A stretch of DNA of 64,000 bases. Source: CAVWGP01 sp963754645 (GTDB taxonomy: Bacteria; Pseudomonadota; Alphaproteobacteria; Bin65). A program made the position numbers and the translations under genes. Shown here one piece after another: positions 45,463 through 54,937 of the stretch (its first letter is position 1; each line of letters opens with the position of its first letter). The stretch spans positions 1,116,001 through 1,180,000 of the forward strand of contig CAVWGP010000011.1 of the NCBI GenBank assembly GCA_963754645.1, in the 5' to 3' direction. The notes below the pieces were generated by a model. It saw only the letters and a program-made list of their open reading frames with translations. It ran no database searches and was not told the origin of the DNA.

Positions 45463-48150
45463 ATGCATGCTCCCATCGATCCGGCGATCGTGCGGCCGAC
45501 GCCATTTGGTCGCCGAGCGGCGAGCCTTTGGCGCGCAATCTATCGTGCGCCGGGCGGCTCCGTGGAATGGTTTCGCACCTGTCAGCGCGCGGCGGTCATA
45601 CGCTATTCGCCGATTCTTGCCGCCATCATGGTCTTCAACGCGGCGCTCGTCGGATTCGTCTTTTGGGACCATGCGCCGTCGTGGGCGATCGCCGGATGGG
45701 TGGGCGCGATCTGGCTGATATCGGCGCGCGCGTGGATCAGGGCGCGCGCCTCCCGGACGCGATCGGCACATCGGCCGCCGGGGCCGCGTTTCATGCACCG
45801 TGCCGTGTTCGGCTCGTCCGTCGCCGGCGCCGCGTGGGGTGCAAGCGCGCTGATCTTTTTTTCGCCCGAGCAGGCGGAGCTGCAGCTTTTTCTGGCTTTG
45901 GTGTTGGCTGGAATGGCGTCGGGCGTCATTGCGGCCGGAGCCGCCACGCCGCCGGCCGCAGTTTCCTTCATGCTCCCCGTCCTCGTGCCGCTCGCGGTAC
46001 AATTCCTGGCGCAGGGCACGCGCGTGTCGGTCGTGTTGGGCATTCTCGCGCTCGTCTACATCGTTGCGCTGGCCGGCCTGCTGCGCGTCGGCTACGAATC
46101 GTTTCATGACATGGCGACGGCGGGCGAGCGCGCGCGGACGGCCGAGGAGCGCCTGCACGAAAGTTGCGAAGCGGTTGGCGACGGGCTCGTCATCTACGAC
46201 GCGGCGCTGAATGTCGTATTGCACAATTCACGCTATCTCGAGCTCTGTCCGCACCTTCGCGCGTTCCCAGCGATTATCGGCCGCGGTTATGCCGAGCTGG
46301 TGCAAGCCGGCGTGGCTGCCAATTTCTACGATTGGGACAAGAGTGCCGCGGCCGATCCGGCAACATGGATCGAACGGCGCATCGCCCGGCTGCGCGCCGC
46401 GCCGCTTGAACCCACGCGTTTCCATTTCTCAAGCGGCCAAGTCATCTTGGCGCGGCTGAAGCGGATGCCCGATGGCGGGCGGGCGCAAATCCTGACCGAC
46501 ATCACCGCCGCGTCGCTTGCCGAAAAACGGCTTGCCGACGCGATCGAAAGCATCGGCGACGGCTTCGTTCTGTACGATGCGGCGGGCCGCGTCGTGCTGC
46601 ACAATCGGCGGTTCATCGATCTGTACGAATGCTATAAAGGCATCCCGTCGATCGTGGGCCTTGGTTTCGAAGAACTTGGCCGCATCGCGCTCGCCAAAGG
46701 CTATTTCCGCGAAGCCGAGGCGCTGCGCGATCCCGAGGCTTGGCTTCAGGAGCGGTTGGTCCAGTTCGCCAAGCCGCTGGATCGGACAGTCAAGCGCCGC
46801 CTCGCTAACGGCCGATCCGTCTTGATTCAGGAACGCAAACTCGCCGACGGCAGCAGCGTCAATGTCTTCTCCGACGTCACGGCGCTCGAGCGCGCCAAAG
46901 CGCGGCTCGCCGATGCGATTGAAAGCATGTCGGACGGTTTTGTGCTGTGGGACGCCGAAGACCGGCTGGCGATACACAACAGCGCCTATGCCAAAATGTT
47001 CGAGGGCATTCCGGACTCGGTCGCCGTCGGCAAGCGCTTTTCCGAAATCATGGACACAGGCTTGCGGCACGGCGCGATTCCGGCGGCCCTCGGGCGGGAG
47101 GATGCGTACAAGCGAGAGCGGCTGGCGGAGCGCCGCAATCCCGGCGCGCCGGCGATCCATTCGTTCAAGGGCGGGCGTTGGCTCCGGCTCGCCGAACGCC
47201 GAACGGCGGAAGGCGGCATTGTCGGCGTTCGCACGGACGTGACGGCCGAAGTCACGCGCGAGCAAGCGCTGCGCGAGAACCAGCAAGAACTCGCCCGGCG
47301 TATCGAGGAATTGGAGTCGATGCAGCGCCGGGCCGAAGCGCAGCGCGACGAACTCCGGACGCTCAACACGGAACTGGCGCAAGCGCGCGACGCGGCCGAT
47401 GCGGGCAATGCGGCCAAGTCGAGCTTTCTCGCCAATATGAGCCACGAGCTACGCACGCCGCTCAACGCGATCATCGGATTCGCCGAGGTCATGGATGCCG
47501 GGTTGTTCGGCGCCATCGCGAACGAGCGCTACCGCGATTACAATGGCGACATTCTCGCGGCCGCGCGGCACCTGTTGGGGCTGATCAACGACGTGCTCGA
47601 CTTGAGCAAGATCGTGGCCGGCAAGTGGGAATTGCTGGAAGAGCCGATCGCGATTCAAGCGTTGTTGGACGCGGTGCGCCACCTTGTCGCCGGACGCGAC
47701 GAGACGGCTTTGCTGACGCTGCGGGTCGATGTCGCCGGAATATTGCCGCCGATCTTCGCCGACGAGCGGGCCATGAAGCAGATCTTGATCAACCTCATGG
47801 CAAACGCGATCAAATTCACCCCGGCCGGCGGCAAGGTGCGTCTGCGCGCGCGCTTGGATTGGCGCGGACGAATGCAGTTCGCCGTCGCCGATAGCGGCAT
47901 CGGCATGCATCGCGAGGACTTGCCGACAGCATTGCAGCCATTCGGCCAGATCGACAATTACCTGACGCGCCGCTGCCACGGCACCGGCCTCGGTCTATCG
48001 ATCGCCAAGGCGCTGGCGGAGCGGCATGGCGGCACGTTGCGTCTGCGCAGCCGGCCGCAACGAGGCACCTCGGTCGTCGTGACCTTTCCATCCGAACGCA
48101 CATTGGGCCGTACGACGGACGTTAGGGGCGAGTCTCCGGCCGCCGCCTAG
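45463..48150 (+). CDS. Membrane sensor histidine kinase with three PAS-like repeats
   Basis: 895-aa paralogue of the kinase at 38789. The N-terminal zone (to about residue 215) has some six hydrophobic helices. Three PAS-like repeats follow (DAIESIGDGFVLYDAAGRVVLHN, DAIESMSDGFVLWDAEDRLAIHN and an earlier one), one fewer than the paralogue. A coiled coil leads to HisKA, with His in FLANMSHELRTPLNAIIGF (about residue 660). The ATPase has NLMANAIKFTPAGG, DSGIGM and GTGLGLSIAKAL. CAGGA lies before the ATG. It is divergent from the SAM-II controlled operon. The signal and partner regulator are unknown. Confidence 0.88.
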   Translation: MHAPIDPAIVRPTPFGRRAASLWRAIYRAPGGSVEWFRTCQRAAVIRYSPILAAIMVFNAALVGFVFWDHAPSWAIAGWVGAIWLISARAWIRARASRTRSAHRPPGPRFMHRAVFGSSVAGAAWGASALIFFSPEQAELQLFLALVLAGMASGVIAAGAATPPAAVSFMLPVLVPLAVQFLAQGTRVSVVLGILALVYIVALAGLLRVGYESFHDMATAGERARTAEERLHESCEAVGDGLVIYDAALNVVLHNSRYLELCPHLRAFPAIIGRGYAELVQAGVAANFYDWDKSAAADPATWIERRIARLRAAPLEPTRFHFSSGQVILARLKRMPDGGRAQILTDITAASLAEKRLADAIESIGDGFVLYDAAGRVVLHNRRFIDLYECYKGIPSIVGLGFEELGRIALAKGYFREAEALRDPEAWLQERLVQFAKPLDRTVKRRLANGRSVLIQERKLADGSSVNVFSDVTALERAKARLADAIESMSDGFVLWDAEDRLAIHNSAYAKMFEGIPDSVAVGKRFSEIMDTGLRHGAIPAALGREDAYKRERLAERRNPGAPAIHSFKGGRWLRLAERRTAEGGIVGVRTDVTAEVTREQALRENQQELARRIEELESMQRRAEAQRDELRTLNTELAQARDAADAGNAAKSSFLANMSHELRTPLNAIIGFAEVMDAGLFGAIANERYRDYNGDILAAARHLLGLINDVLDLSKIVAGKWELLEEPIAIQALLDAVRHLVAGRDETALLTLRVDVAGILPPIFADERAMKQILINLMANAIKFTPAGGKVRLRARLDWRGRMQFAVADSGIGMHREDLPTALQPFGQIDNYLTRRCHGTGLGLSIAKALAERHGGTLRLRSRPQRGTSVVVTFPSERTLGRTTDVRGESPAAA

Positions 48151-48180
48151 CGCGGCGCGTTCCGGCGCGGGTCGCCGCGC
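48150..48180 (+). terminator. Terminator-like hairpin after the second kinase gene
   Basis: 8-bp stem GCGCGGCG/CGCCGCGC with a 15-nt loop, followed by TTGTTATT. It starts at the stop codon of the kinase gene. Confidence 0.5.
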
Positions 48181-48245
48181 TTGTTATTGCCCTTGGCGGG
48201 ACTTAAAGTTCGCGCGTTGCAACGCGCCCATCACGGAGTCCGTCC

Positions 48246-49223
48246 ATGTTCCGAAAAGCCCAGGCCTTCGCCGCCTGCTTGATCGCCGTTGCCGCGGGCA
48301 CCGGCGGCTCGCCTTCGGCGGCACAAGAAAAAGTCACCTATCTATTCCCCGCGCCGCCCATGCTGCCCGCGTTCGGCCCGATCCGCCTGGCGCAGAGCAA
48401 GGGCTATTTCAAGGCCGAGGGTCTCGACGTGGATTTCCAGGTCGGCAAGGGCGGCGTCGACGTGGCGAAGCAAGTCGGTGCCGGCAACGCGCCGCTTGGC
48501 GGCGGGCTCGGCGACGGGCCGATTCTGGTGCGGCCGCAGGGAATTCCGGTCAAGGCCGTGGCGCTGATGGGCGGGCGCGGCTTCATGCAGCTCGTCGTGC
48601 GCGAGGATTCGGGCATCGTCGATCCGAAAGACTTGAAGGGCAAGGACGTGAGCGTCATGGCCTATCAGGACACGACCTACTACGCGTTGCAGGGCATGCT
48701 CGCCAAGGTCGGTCTCTCGGTGAAGGACCTCAACGCCCAGGCCGCCGGGCCGACCGGCGTTTGGCAGCTCGTCGCCACCGGCAAGACGGTGGGCTGCGCC
48801 TGCGTGCCCGATTGGATCCCGGCGATCGAGGGCGCCGGGGTGAAGATCAGGGTCATCCAATCCTACGATTATTTCCCCGGCATGGCCCAGGCGATTCTGG
48901 CCAGCGACAAAGTCATCAAGGAAAAGCCCGAAATGGTGCGCAAATTCGTGCGCGCCGTGCTCAGGGGCATGAAAGACATCATGGACGATCCGGAAAAATC
49001 GGCCAAGGAATATGCCGGCTTCGTTCCCGAATGGAACGGCAAGGACGCGCAAGTCATCAGCATCTTCAAATATTACGCGACGCTGGTTTATCCCGGCCAG
49101 GCCAAGCTCGGCGCCTTCGACGCGGAGCGCGTTGCCGCGGTGCAGGAATTCTACGCGAAGGAAAAGATCATCGACGCCAAGTCGAAGATCGAGGATTTGT
49201 TTACGAACGAGTTCGTGCAGTAG
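48246..49223 (+). CDS. Orphan ABC substrate-binding protein, NitT/TauT type
   Basis: 325-aa periplasmic protein of the NMT1/THI5-like/TauA family. A signal peptide ends at SPSAAQ. LFPAPPMLPAFGPIRLAQSKGYFKAEGLDVDFQVGKGG is the typical entry. The internal GDGPILVRPQGIPVKAVALMGG and GCACVPDWIPAI segments fit. A Cys pair in VGCACVP is unusual. No permease or ATPase gene adjoins it, so it may share a transporter encoded elsewhere. A repeat hairpin follows the stop. Confidence 0.83.
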   Translation: MFRKAQAFAACLIAVAAGTGGSPSAAQEKVTYLFPAPPMLPAFGPIRLAQSKGYFKAEGLDVDFQVGKGGVDVAKQVGAGNAPLGGGLGDGPILVRPQGIPVKAVALMGGRGFMQLVVREDSGIVDPKDLKGKDVSVMAYQDTTYYALQGMLAKVGLSVKDLNAQAAGPTGVWQLVATGKTVGCACVPDWIPAIEGAGVKIRVIQSYDYFPGMAQAILASDKVIKEKPEMVRKFVRAVLRGMKDIMDDPEKSAKEYAGFVPEWNGKDAQVISIFKYYATLVYPGQAKLGAFDAERVAAVQEFYAKEKIIDAKSKIEDLFTNEFVQ

Positions 49224-49235
49224 GCGGGGGATTTC

Positions 49236-49319
49236 AGGGACAGCAGGGACAACAGGGACTCCAGGGACTTCAGGGACAAAGCGCCGTCACTGAAGTCCCT
49301 GCTGTCCCTGCTGTCCCTT
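49236..49319. repeat. Five tandem 9-bp repeats followed by three inverted copies, forming a long hairpin
   Basis: 49236-49280 is five perfect-phase copies of cagggac plus two variable bases. After a short loop, 49294-49319 carries three copies of the reverse complement (gtccctg). The two blocks can pair into one long stem with slip-register options. It separates two convergent genes, so it may act as a two-way terminator. Confidence 0.85.
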
Positions 49320-49325
49320 CACCCT

Positions 49326-49814
49326 CTAAAAAGGCACCGACATCGCCTCATGCGCCGCGTCCGCGTTGACCAGGTCGACGCGCTTCCAGGCGATGCGGAA
49401 ACTTTCGCCCGCGCGCACCAATGCGTGGCGATAGGTGCCGCCGTAAAGGCGCTGCGTCTGCAGCCGGTATTCGAGCATGACGAAGCTCGCCGAAGTCAGG
49501 AACGCGATGCCGGGCTGGTCGCCTTCCACGGCTTCGACGCGCCCGACAACGCGCTGCGTGCGCGCGCGGGGGCTTTCGGCATGGGCGACGGCGGCGGCCA
49601 GTCGGCGGACGCGCGTTTCCATCAGCATGCGGTCGTCGTAGAAGATCGAAACTTCGTCCTGCCAGCTCGTCTGTTCGCGCCGGCGCGGTACCCAATAGTG
49701 GGCGTCCGGCGCGTAGAGGCCGAGCCATTCCTCGTAGCGCTGTCCGTCGAGCAGTGCTGCCTCGCGGTTGACGAAGGCCTCGATCGCGTCGCGGGTCGCG
49801 GCGTCGACGGTCAT
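49326..49814 (-). CDS. Aromatic-ring-hydroxylating dioxygenase, small (beta) subunit
   Basis: 162-aa protein of the NTF2-like ring-hydroxylating beta subunit family. Typical elements are FVNREAALLDGQRYEEWLGLYAPDAHYWVP at the start, YDDRMLMETRVRRL in the middle and RLYGGTYRHALVR near the end. It supports the structure of the alpha subunit encoded 10 nt upstream. Last gene of the minus-strand catabolic cluster. Confidence 0.9.
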   Translation of the reverse strand: MTVDAATRDAIEAFVNREAALLDGQRYEEWLGLYAPDAHYWVPRRREQTSWQDEVSIFYDDRMLMETRVRRLAAAVAHAESPRARTQRVVGRVEAVEGDQPGIAFLTSASFVMLEYRLQTQRLYGGTYRHALVRAGESFRIAWKRVDLVNADAAHEAMSVPF

Positions 49815-49824
49815 GGCGCCGCCC

Positions 49825-51150
49825 TCAACCGGCCATCAAGGCGAGCCACGCCTTGAACTGATTGCGGATGTGAATCTCGCTCGTCCCGTGATCGCCGCGC
49901 TCGCCGACATCGTCGCGCCGGTCGCGCCCGGCGCCGCGCCCGATATGGAGCCATTCGGGCCCCTGGTTGAGCAGGCCCGATTGCGCGCGGCGATAGACTT
50001 CGAGATCGTCGGTGAGAATAGCCGAGGCCGGCGAGTTGATAGCGTTGGCGAAATGGACCGTGTCGCGGAACATGCGCTCCGGCGCGCCCTTGAGGCGGAA
50101 CGAAAAGATATGCACCTCGGTCCGCCCCGGCGCGATCGGGTGAATGACGCGCAATTGCCGGAATTGCGACATGAAGGTCAAATTGGGATAAACGATGGTG
50201 TTGAAGCGGCTGACCGAGAGGATCTGCCGCGTTCGCTCCGCGCCGTGGCGCGCCTCAAGCGCGGCGCGGTATTCGGCGAACACCGGATCCTTGTTGTCGC
50301 CGAGCAGGCGCTTGTCGTCGTGATAATCGCCCATGAAGCTGTGGCCGTTGGGAAAGGTCCACACATTCACCTTGTCCCAGATTTGCGCCAGCACGCCGTT
50401 CTGGATCATCTGCCGGCGCGCGATGTCGCCGGCATTGTCGTGCGGCGCGTTCACGTCCTGCCGCGCCGCGCTCTCGATCGAGGATTCGTGCACGTAGCGC
50501 GGATGCAGCAAGTCGTTGACGTTCTCGATGTAGAGCTTCCAGTTGCCGTCGTAGAAGTGCTTGAAGATGCCGCCAGCCACTTCGATCTCGCCGTCGGGCG
50601 CGCGATCGACCATGTCGTCGAAGGAGGTTTTCACCGGGCCGAGCCAATCGAGCAGCGCGGGGCCGCTCGCGGAAAGGCCGGCGAACACGAAACCGCGATA
50701 GGCCTCGACGCGCGGTACCGGCCGCAATCCGAGCTCGGGCATCTCCTTTTCGAAGCCGCCGGCATAGCCCTCCTTGAGCGGCACCGAAATCAGCCGTCCG
50801 TCGGTGGCGTAGGTCCAGCCGTGATAGGCGCAGCGGAAATGCTTCGCCGAGCCGCTTTCCTCGGCGCACACCATCAGGCCGCGATGGGCGCAGCGATTGT
50901 GCAACACGCGCACCGCGCCGTCGGCGCCGCGCACCATGATCACCGGCTGGCGGCCGAGCCGCGTGCAATAGAAATCGCCCGGCTTCGCCACTTGGCTTTC
51001 ATGGCCGACGAAGAGCCAAGCCTGTCCGAACAGGCGCTCGATTTCGAGTTCGAAGACGTCCCGGTCGATATAGACCGAGCGATGTACGCGATCAGGCCGG
51101 ATCAGGTCCTTGAGGCTGGAGTCGGCATCTTTGCGCGGCATGACGCCCAT
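49825..51150 (-). CDS. Aromatic-ring-hydroxylating dioxygenase, Rieske large (alpha) subunit
   Basis: 441-aa Rieske non-haem iron oxygenase. The [2Fe-2S] site is CAHRGLMVCAEESG...CAYHGW. The bridging Asp and the mononuclear iron ligands are seen in ENVNDLLHPRYVHE (Asp and two His). The start at 51150 has AGGG eight bases upstream. With the beta subunit it would dihydroxylate or hydroxylate an aromatic acid. No reductase gene is in the window, so electrons must come from elsewhere. It belongs to a cluster with a molybdenum hydroxylase and a TRAP importer. Confidence 0.92.
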   Translation of the reverse strand: MGVMPRKDADSSLKDLIRPDRVHRSVYIDRDVFELEIERLFGQAWLFVGHESQVAKPGDFYCTRLGRQPVIMVRGADGAVRVLHNRCAHRGLMVCAEESGSAKHFRCAYHGWTYATDGRLISVPLKEGYAGGFEKEMPELGLRPVPRVEAYRGFVFAGLSASGPALLDWLGPVKTSFDDMVDRAPDGEIEVAGGIFKHFYDGNWKLYIENVNDLLHPRYVHESSIESAARQDVNAPHDNAGDIARRQMIQNGVLAQIWDKVNVWTFPNGHSFMGDYHDDKRLLGDNKDPVFAEYRAALEARHGAERTRQILSVSRFNTIVYPNLTFMSQFRQLRVIHPIAPGRTEVHIFSFRLKGAPERMFRDTVHFANAINSPASAILTDDLEVYRRAQSGLLNQGPEWLHIGRGAGRDRRDDVGERGDHGTSEIHIRNQFKAWLALMAG

Positions 51151-51219
51151 GGCGGTTCCCTCAAGCGAGAATGTCGGCCCTAACGATTAGCCGCAGGATC
51201 GCGTCGCCGCAATGCCGGG

Positions 51220-53592
51220 CTAGATTTTTCCCAGCGCCGTCAGCACCCGTTCCGGCGTGAAGGGCTGGCGCGTCATGGTGGCGCCCAGCGGGCGCAGCGC
51301 GTCGTTGACGGCGCACCACAGCGCGGCCGAGGCGCCGACGGTTCCGGCCTCGCCCACGCCCTTGACGCCGAGCGCGGTTCCCGGCTGCGGCGTTTCGAGA
51401 TGAGCGATGGCGATGTCCGGCATTTCCGCCGCCATCGGCACGAGATAGTCGGCGAGCGTTCCGGTCAAGAGCTGGCCGGCGTCGTCGTAGAGGCATTCCT
51501 CGAACAAGACCGCGCCGATGCCCTGCACGACGCCGCCGCGAATCTGCTCGTCCACCAGCATCGGATTGATCGCGCGGCCGCAATCGTCGACCACCCAATG
51601 GCCGAGCAGCTTGATGACGCCCGTGTCGGCATCGACTTCAAGGTATGAAGCCTGCGCGCCGTTGGCGACGAAGTAGGGCACGTCGCGCGGCGCGTAGTGG
51701 TGCGTCGCGGAAAGTTGCGGCTCGATGCCGGGCGGCAATTGGTCGGGGCGGAAATGCGCCACGGTGCCAAGCTCGGCGAGCGTCATGCGATGCGTGCCGC
51801 CGGCGCGATCCAGGATATTGCCGCCGCGAATGGTGAGCGTATCCGCGCGCGCCTGCAGCAGCGCCGCCGCCACCGCGAGAAGCTGGGCGCGCAGCTTTTG
51901 CGCCGCCCGATACGCCGCTTCGCCGCCGATCGAAAGCCCGCGCGAGGCCCAGGCGCCGCCGCCGTAAGGCCCGGCGCTGTCGCCGCTTTCGACCGCAACG
52001 GCGTCGAACGGAACGCCGATGGCGTCGGCGACGATCTGCGCGATTCCGGTCGCGGTCCCCTGGCCCTGATCGGTGCAGCCGACGGCGCAGCGTATCGCGC
52101 CCGAGGGTTCGAACTTGACCGTGGCGCCGTCCTGGGCGCTGACGCGCACGCCGGCATGGCCGTAGCTCCACGGCCCGATCGCCGTGAGTTCGATGAAGGG
52201 TGCCACGCCGATGCCGCGCCAAACGCCGCGCTGGCGCAGCTCGGCCTGTTCGGCGCGCAGGCGCGGATAGGCCATGAGTTCGACGATGCGATCCAGGCCG
52301 CCGGCGAGCGACAGCGCTTCGAGCCGGATGCCGCCGGGCGTCGTCAGCGGCAATGAGTCCGCGCGATGCAGCGCGCGGCGGCGGAATTCGACGGGATCGA
52401 TCGCGAGCTTCGCCGCCGCGTCGTCGATCAATTGCTCGGTCACGGCCATGGCGATCGGCTGGCCGACGCCGCGATATTGGCCGACGGGCACTTTGTTTTG
52501 CAGAACGACGCGCAACCGCCCGCGCAGCGCTTCGGTGCGATAAACCGCGCCGTTGAGCGCGATCGTCTGCATGCCGTCGCTGATGCTGCCGCGCGGATAG
52601 ATCGAGTAGGCGCCGGCGGTGTAGATGACGTCCGCGTCGATCGCCGAAATCGTTCCGTCGCGCTTTGCCGCGAGTCGCGCCGATACGTGGAAATCCCGCG
52701 CGTGATTGTCGGTGAGAAAGGCTTCGGCGCGGTCGCAGGTGAATTTGACCGGGCGGCCGAGAAGTTTGCTGAGCGCCACGGTCGCGAATTCGTCGGGATA
52801 GCCGTGCATCTTGATGCCGAAGGCGCCGCCGACATCGGGGCAAATCACGCGCACGCGATGTTCGGCGATGCCGAAATGGCGCGCGAACAGGTCCTGCATC
52901 TGATGCGGGACCTGGCCCGATTGGTAAACCGTGAGGCTGTCTTCCGCCGGGTTGTAATCGGCGAGGATGCAGCGCGCTTCGAGCGGCACGCCGGTGTGCC
53001 GGCCGAAGGCGAACGCGCGCGCGACGACGCAATCGGCGCCGGCGAAGGCCGCGTCGATATCGCTCCGGCCGATGACGCGCTCGAACAGGCGATTGTGCCC
53101 GAGCGCGGCATGGACGAGCGGCGCGCCCGGCGCGAGATCGGCCGCGCCGGCGGCGGCGGCGGGCAGCGCCTGCCATTCGACGTCGATCCGCTCGACCGCG
53201 TCCTCGGCCTCGCCGCGGCTCGCGGCGACGACGGCGGCGATTGCCTCGCCGAGCCAATGCGCGAAGCCGCCGGCCAGCGGCGGCTGCGGCGGCGAAACAT
53301 GGTCGGGCGCGTGCGCGAGCACCGTGTGCAGCGGCTTGCACAGCGCGTCGATCTCGTTCGCCGTGACGACGCGGACGACGCCCGGCATCGCCGCCGCCGC
53401 GCGCGTGTCGATCGACAGGATGCGGGCATGGGCGTGCGGGCTGCGCAGGAAGGCGGCGTGGACCATGCGCGGCAAAGCGATATCGTCGGTGTAGCGCCCG
53501 CGGCCGGCGACGCGGCGGCGCGCGTCGGATCGTGGCTGCGAGCGGCCGACGGAATCGGCGAATTCGAAAGCGGGGTGCGGCCCGGCGCTCAT
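51220..53592 (-). CDS. Molybdenum hydroxylase large subunit (xanthine dehydrogenase/CoxL family)
   Basis: 790-aa molybdopterin subunit of a three-subunit hydroxylase. Visible marks are DVGGAFGIKMHGYPDE, GQYRGVGQPIAMAVTEQLID where CO dehydrogenases have AYRCSFR, and the late VKGVGEAGTVGA with the catalytic Glu. It is therefore not a CO dehydrogenase and more likely hydroxylates an aromatic heterocycle or aldehyde. The ATG at 53592 overlaps the stop of the small subunit. Together with 53589-54928 it forms a medium-small-large set. Confidence 0.9.
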   Translation of the reverse strand: MSAGPHPAFEFADSVGRSQPRSDARRRVAGRGRYTDDIALPRMVHAAFLRSPHAHARILSIDTRAAAAMPGVVRVVTANEIDALCKPLHTVLAHAPDHVSPPQPPLAGGFAHWLGEAIAAVVAASRGEAEDAVERIDVEWQALPAAAAGAADLAPGAPLVHAALGHNRLFERVIGRSDIDAAFAGADCVVARAFAFGRHTGVPLEARCILADYNPAEDSLTVYQSGQVPHQMQDLFARHFGIAEHRVRVICPDVGGAFGIKMHGYPDEFATVALSKLLGRPVKFTCDRAEAFLTDNHARDFHVSARLAAKRDGTISAIDADVIYTAGAYSIYPRGSISDGMQTIALNGAVYRTEALRGRLRVVLQNKVPVGQYRGVGQPIAMAVTEQLIDDAAAKLAIDPVEFRRRALHRADSLPLTTPGGIRLEALSLAGGLDRIVELMAYPRLRAEQAELRQRGVWRGIGVAPFIELTAIGPWSYGHAGVRVSAQDGATVKFEPSGAIRCAVGCTDQGQGTATGIAQIVADAIGVPFDAVAVESGDSAGPYGGGAWASRGLSIGGEAAYRAAQKLRAQLLAVAAALLQARADTLTIRGGNILDRAGGTHRMTLAELGTVAHFRPDQLPPGIEPQLSATHHYAPRDVPYFVANGAQASYLEVDADTGVIKLLGHWVVDDCGRAINPMLVDEQIRGGVVQGIGAVLFEECLYDDAGQLLTGTLADYLVPMAAEMPDIAIAHLETPQPGTALGVKGVGEAGTVGASAALWCAVNDALRPLGATMTRQPFTPERVLTALGKI

Positions 53593-54077
53593 CGGCTGCG
53601 GACCTTGCGGCGCTGGGCGAGCGTGGCTTCGACGGCATCGACGATCGAATGATAGCCCGTGCAGCGGCAGTAATTGCCCGCGAGATGGGCGCGGATTTCG
53701 TCGCGCGACGGCGCGCCGCCGCGCGCCACGATTTCGGCCGCCGTCAGCACCATGCCCGGCGTGCAGAAGCCGCATTGCAGCGCGTTATGCGCGACGAAGG
53801 CGGCCTGAAGGTCGGCGGCCTCGCCCGTGGCGCTGACGCCCTCGATGGTTTCGACCCGGGCGCCGTCGGCCTGCACCGCGAGCATGAGGCAGCCGCGCAC
53901 AATCGCGCCGTCCACCCGCACCGTGCAGGCGCCGCACACGCCGTGCTCGCAGCCGAGATGCGTGCCGGTGAGGCCAAGCTCGTGGCGCAGAAAATCGGCG
54001 AGGTGCAACCGCGGCGCGACGCGACGGCGCACGGTTTCGCCGTTGACGGTCAGCTCGATGTTGCGCGCGCGATTCAT
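53589..54077 (-). CDS. Molybdenum hydroxylase small subunit, two [2Fe-2S] clusters
   Basis: 162-aa iron-sulfur subunit. Cluster I ligands are CEHGVCGACTV plus a Cys in GCLML. Cluster II ligands are CGFCTPGM and CRCTGY. Length and order match CoxS/QorS-type subunits. Start and stop overlap the medium and large subunit genes by 4 nt each, giving tight translational coupling. Confidence 0.93.
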   Translation of the reverse strand: MNRARNIELTVNGETVRRRVAPRLHLADFLRHELGLTGTHLGCEHGVCGACTVRVDGAIVRGCLMLAVQADGARVETIEGVSATGEAADLQAAFVAHNALQCGFCTPGMVLTAAEIVARGGAPSRDEIRAHLAGNYCRCTGYHSIVDAVEATLAQRRKVRSR

Positions 54078-54928
54078 GGCGCGAGCTTGCGCAGCAGGCG
54101 CTCGGCGAGAACGCGCGCGATGTGGCGCTTGTACGGCGCGCCGCCGTGCAGATTGTCGAGCGGCTGCAGGCCGGCGGCGAAAGCGCCGGCAATCGCCGCC
54201 GCCGAAGCCGCGTCGAGAATGCGGCCTTCGCCCGCCTCGGCCGCGGCTCGCGACAGCGACGGATGCAATTCGCTGCCGAACGCGACCATGCGCAGCCGCT
54301 TGATGCGCCGCTCAACCAGTTCGGCCCGGATTGCAAGGCCGACGACGGCGAAATCCCCATGGCGCCGCGCGATTTCGTCGAAGGCGAAGACCTCGCCCGG
54401 TCTTGCGGCGGGAAAGCGGATTTCGGTCACGATCTCGTCGGGGCGGCGCGCCGTATCGTACAGGCCGCGAAAGAAATCGCCGGCCTCGATCCGTCGTTCG
54501 CCGCCCGGCCCGGCCAGCGCGATCTCGGCATCGAGGGCGACGCAGCAGGCGGGCAGCTCGGCGGCGGGATCGGCGAGCGCCACGCTGCCGCCGAGCGTGC
54601 CGCGATTGCGGATCGCCGGATGCGCCACATGCGGCAGGGCCGCGGCGACGAGCGGCAGATCGCAGCGCACGACCGGCGACGCCAGGACTTCGGCGTGGCG
54701 CGCGAGCGCGCCGATGCGCACGAAATCGCCGCGCCGCTCGATGCCGCGCAGCGCCGCGATGCGGTTGATGTCGATCAGGCGGCTCGGCTGTGACAGGCGC
54801 AGATTGAGCGTCGGCATCAGGCTCTGGCCGCCGGCGAGGATCTGAGCGTCGTCGCCGCCGTCGGCCAAGGCCGCCACCGCGTCGGCGAGGCTTTCGGGGC
54901 GCACATAGTCGAAATCCGGGGCCTTCAT
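54074..54928 (-). CDS. Molybdenum hydroxylase FAD-binding medium subunit
   Basis: 284-aa flavoprotein of the CoxM/QorM type. The FAD motifs are LAGGQSLMPTLNLRL near residue 36 and RNRGTLGGSVALADPAAELP near residue 110. The N-terminus FDYVRPESLADAVAAL is standard for the family. It lies 9 nt after the TRAP large permease gene. Confidence 0.93.
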   Translation of the reverse strand: MKAPDFDYVRPESLADAVAALADGGDDAQILAGGQSLMPTLNLRLSQPSRLIDINRIAALRGIERRGDFVRIGALARHAEVLASPVVRCDLPLVAAALPHVAHPAIRNRGTLGGSVALADPAAELPACCVALDAEIALAGPGGERRIEAGDFFRGLYDTARRPDEIVTEIRFPAARPGEVFAFDEIARRHGDFAVVGLAIRAELVERRIKRLRMVAFGSELHPSLSRAAAEAGEGRILDAASAAAIAGAFAAGLQPLDNLHGGAPYKRHIARVLAERLLRKLAP

Positions 54929-54937
54929 CCCGTCAGC

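Noticed and set aside
49236..49319. Possible CRISPR-like array
   Set aside because: The unit is only 9 bp with 2 variable bases and there are no spacers or cas genes; it is a tandem repeat with a hairpin.
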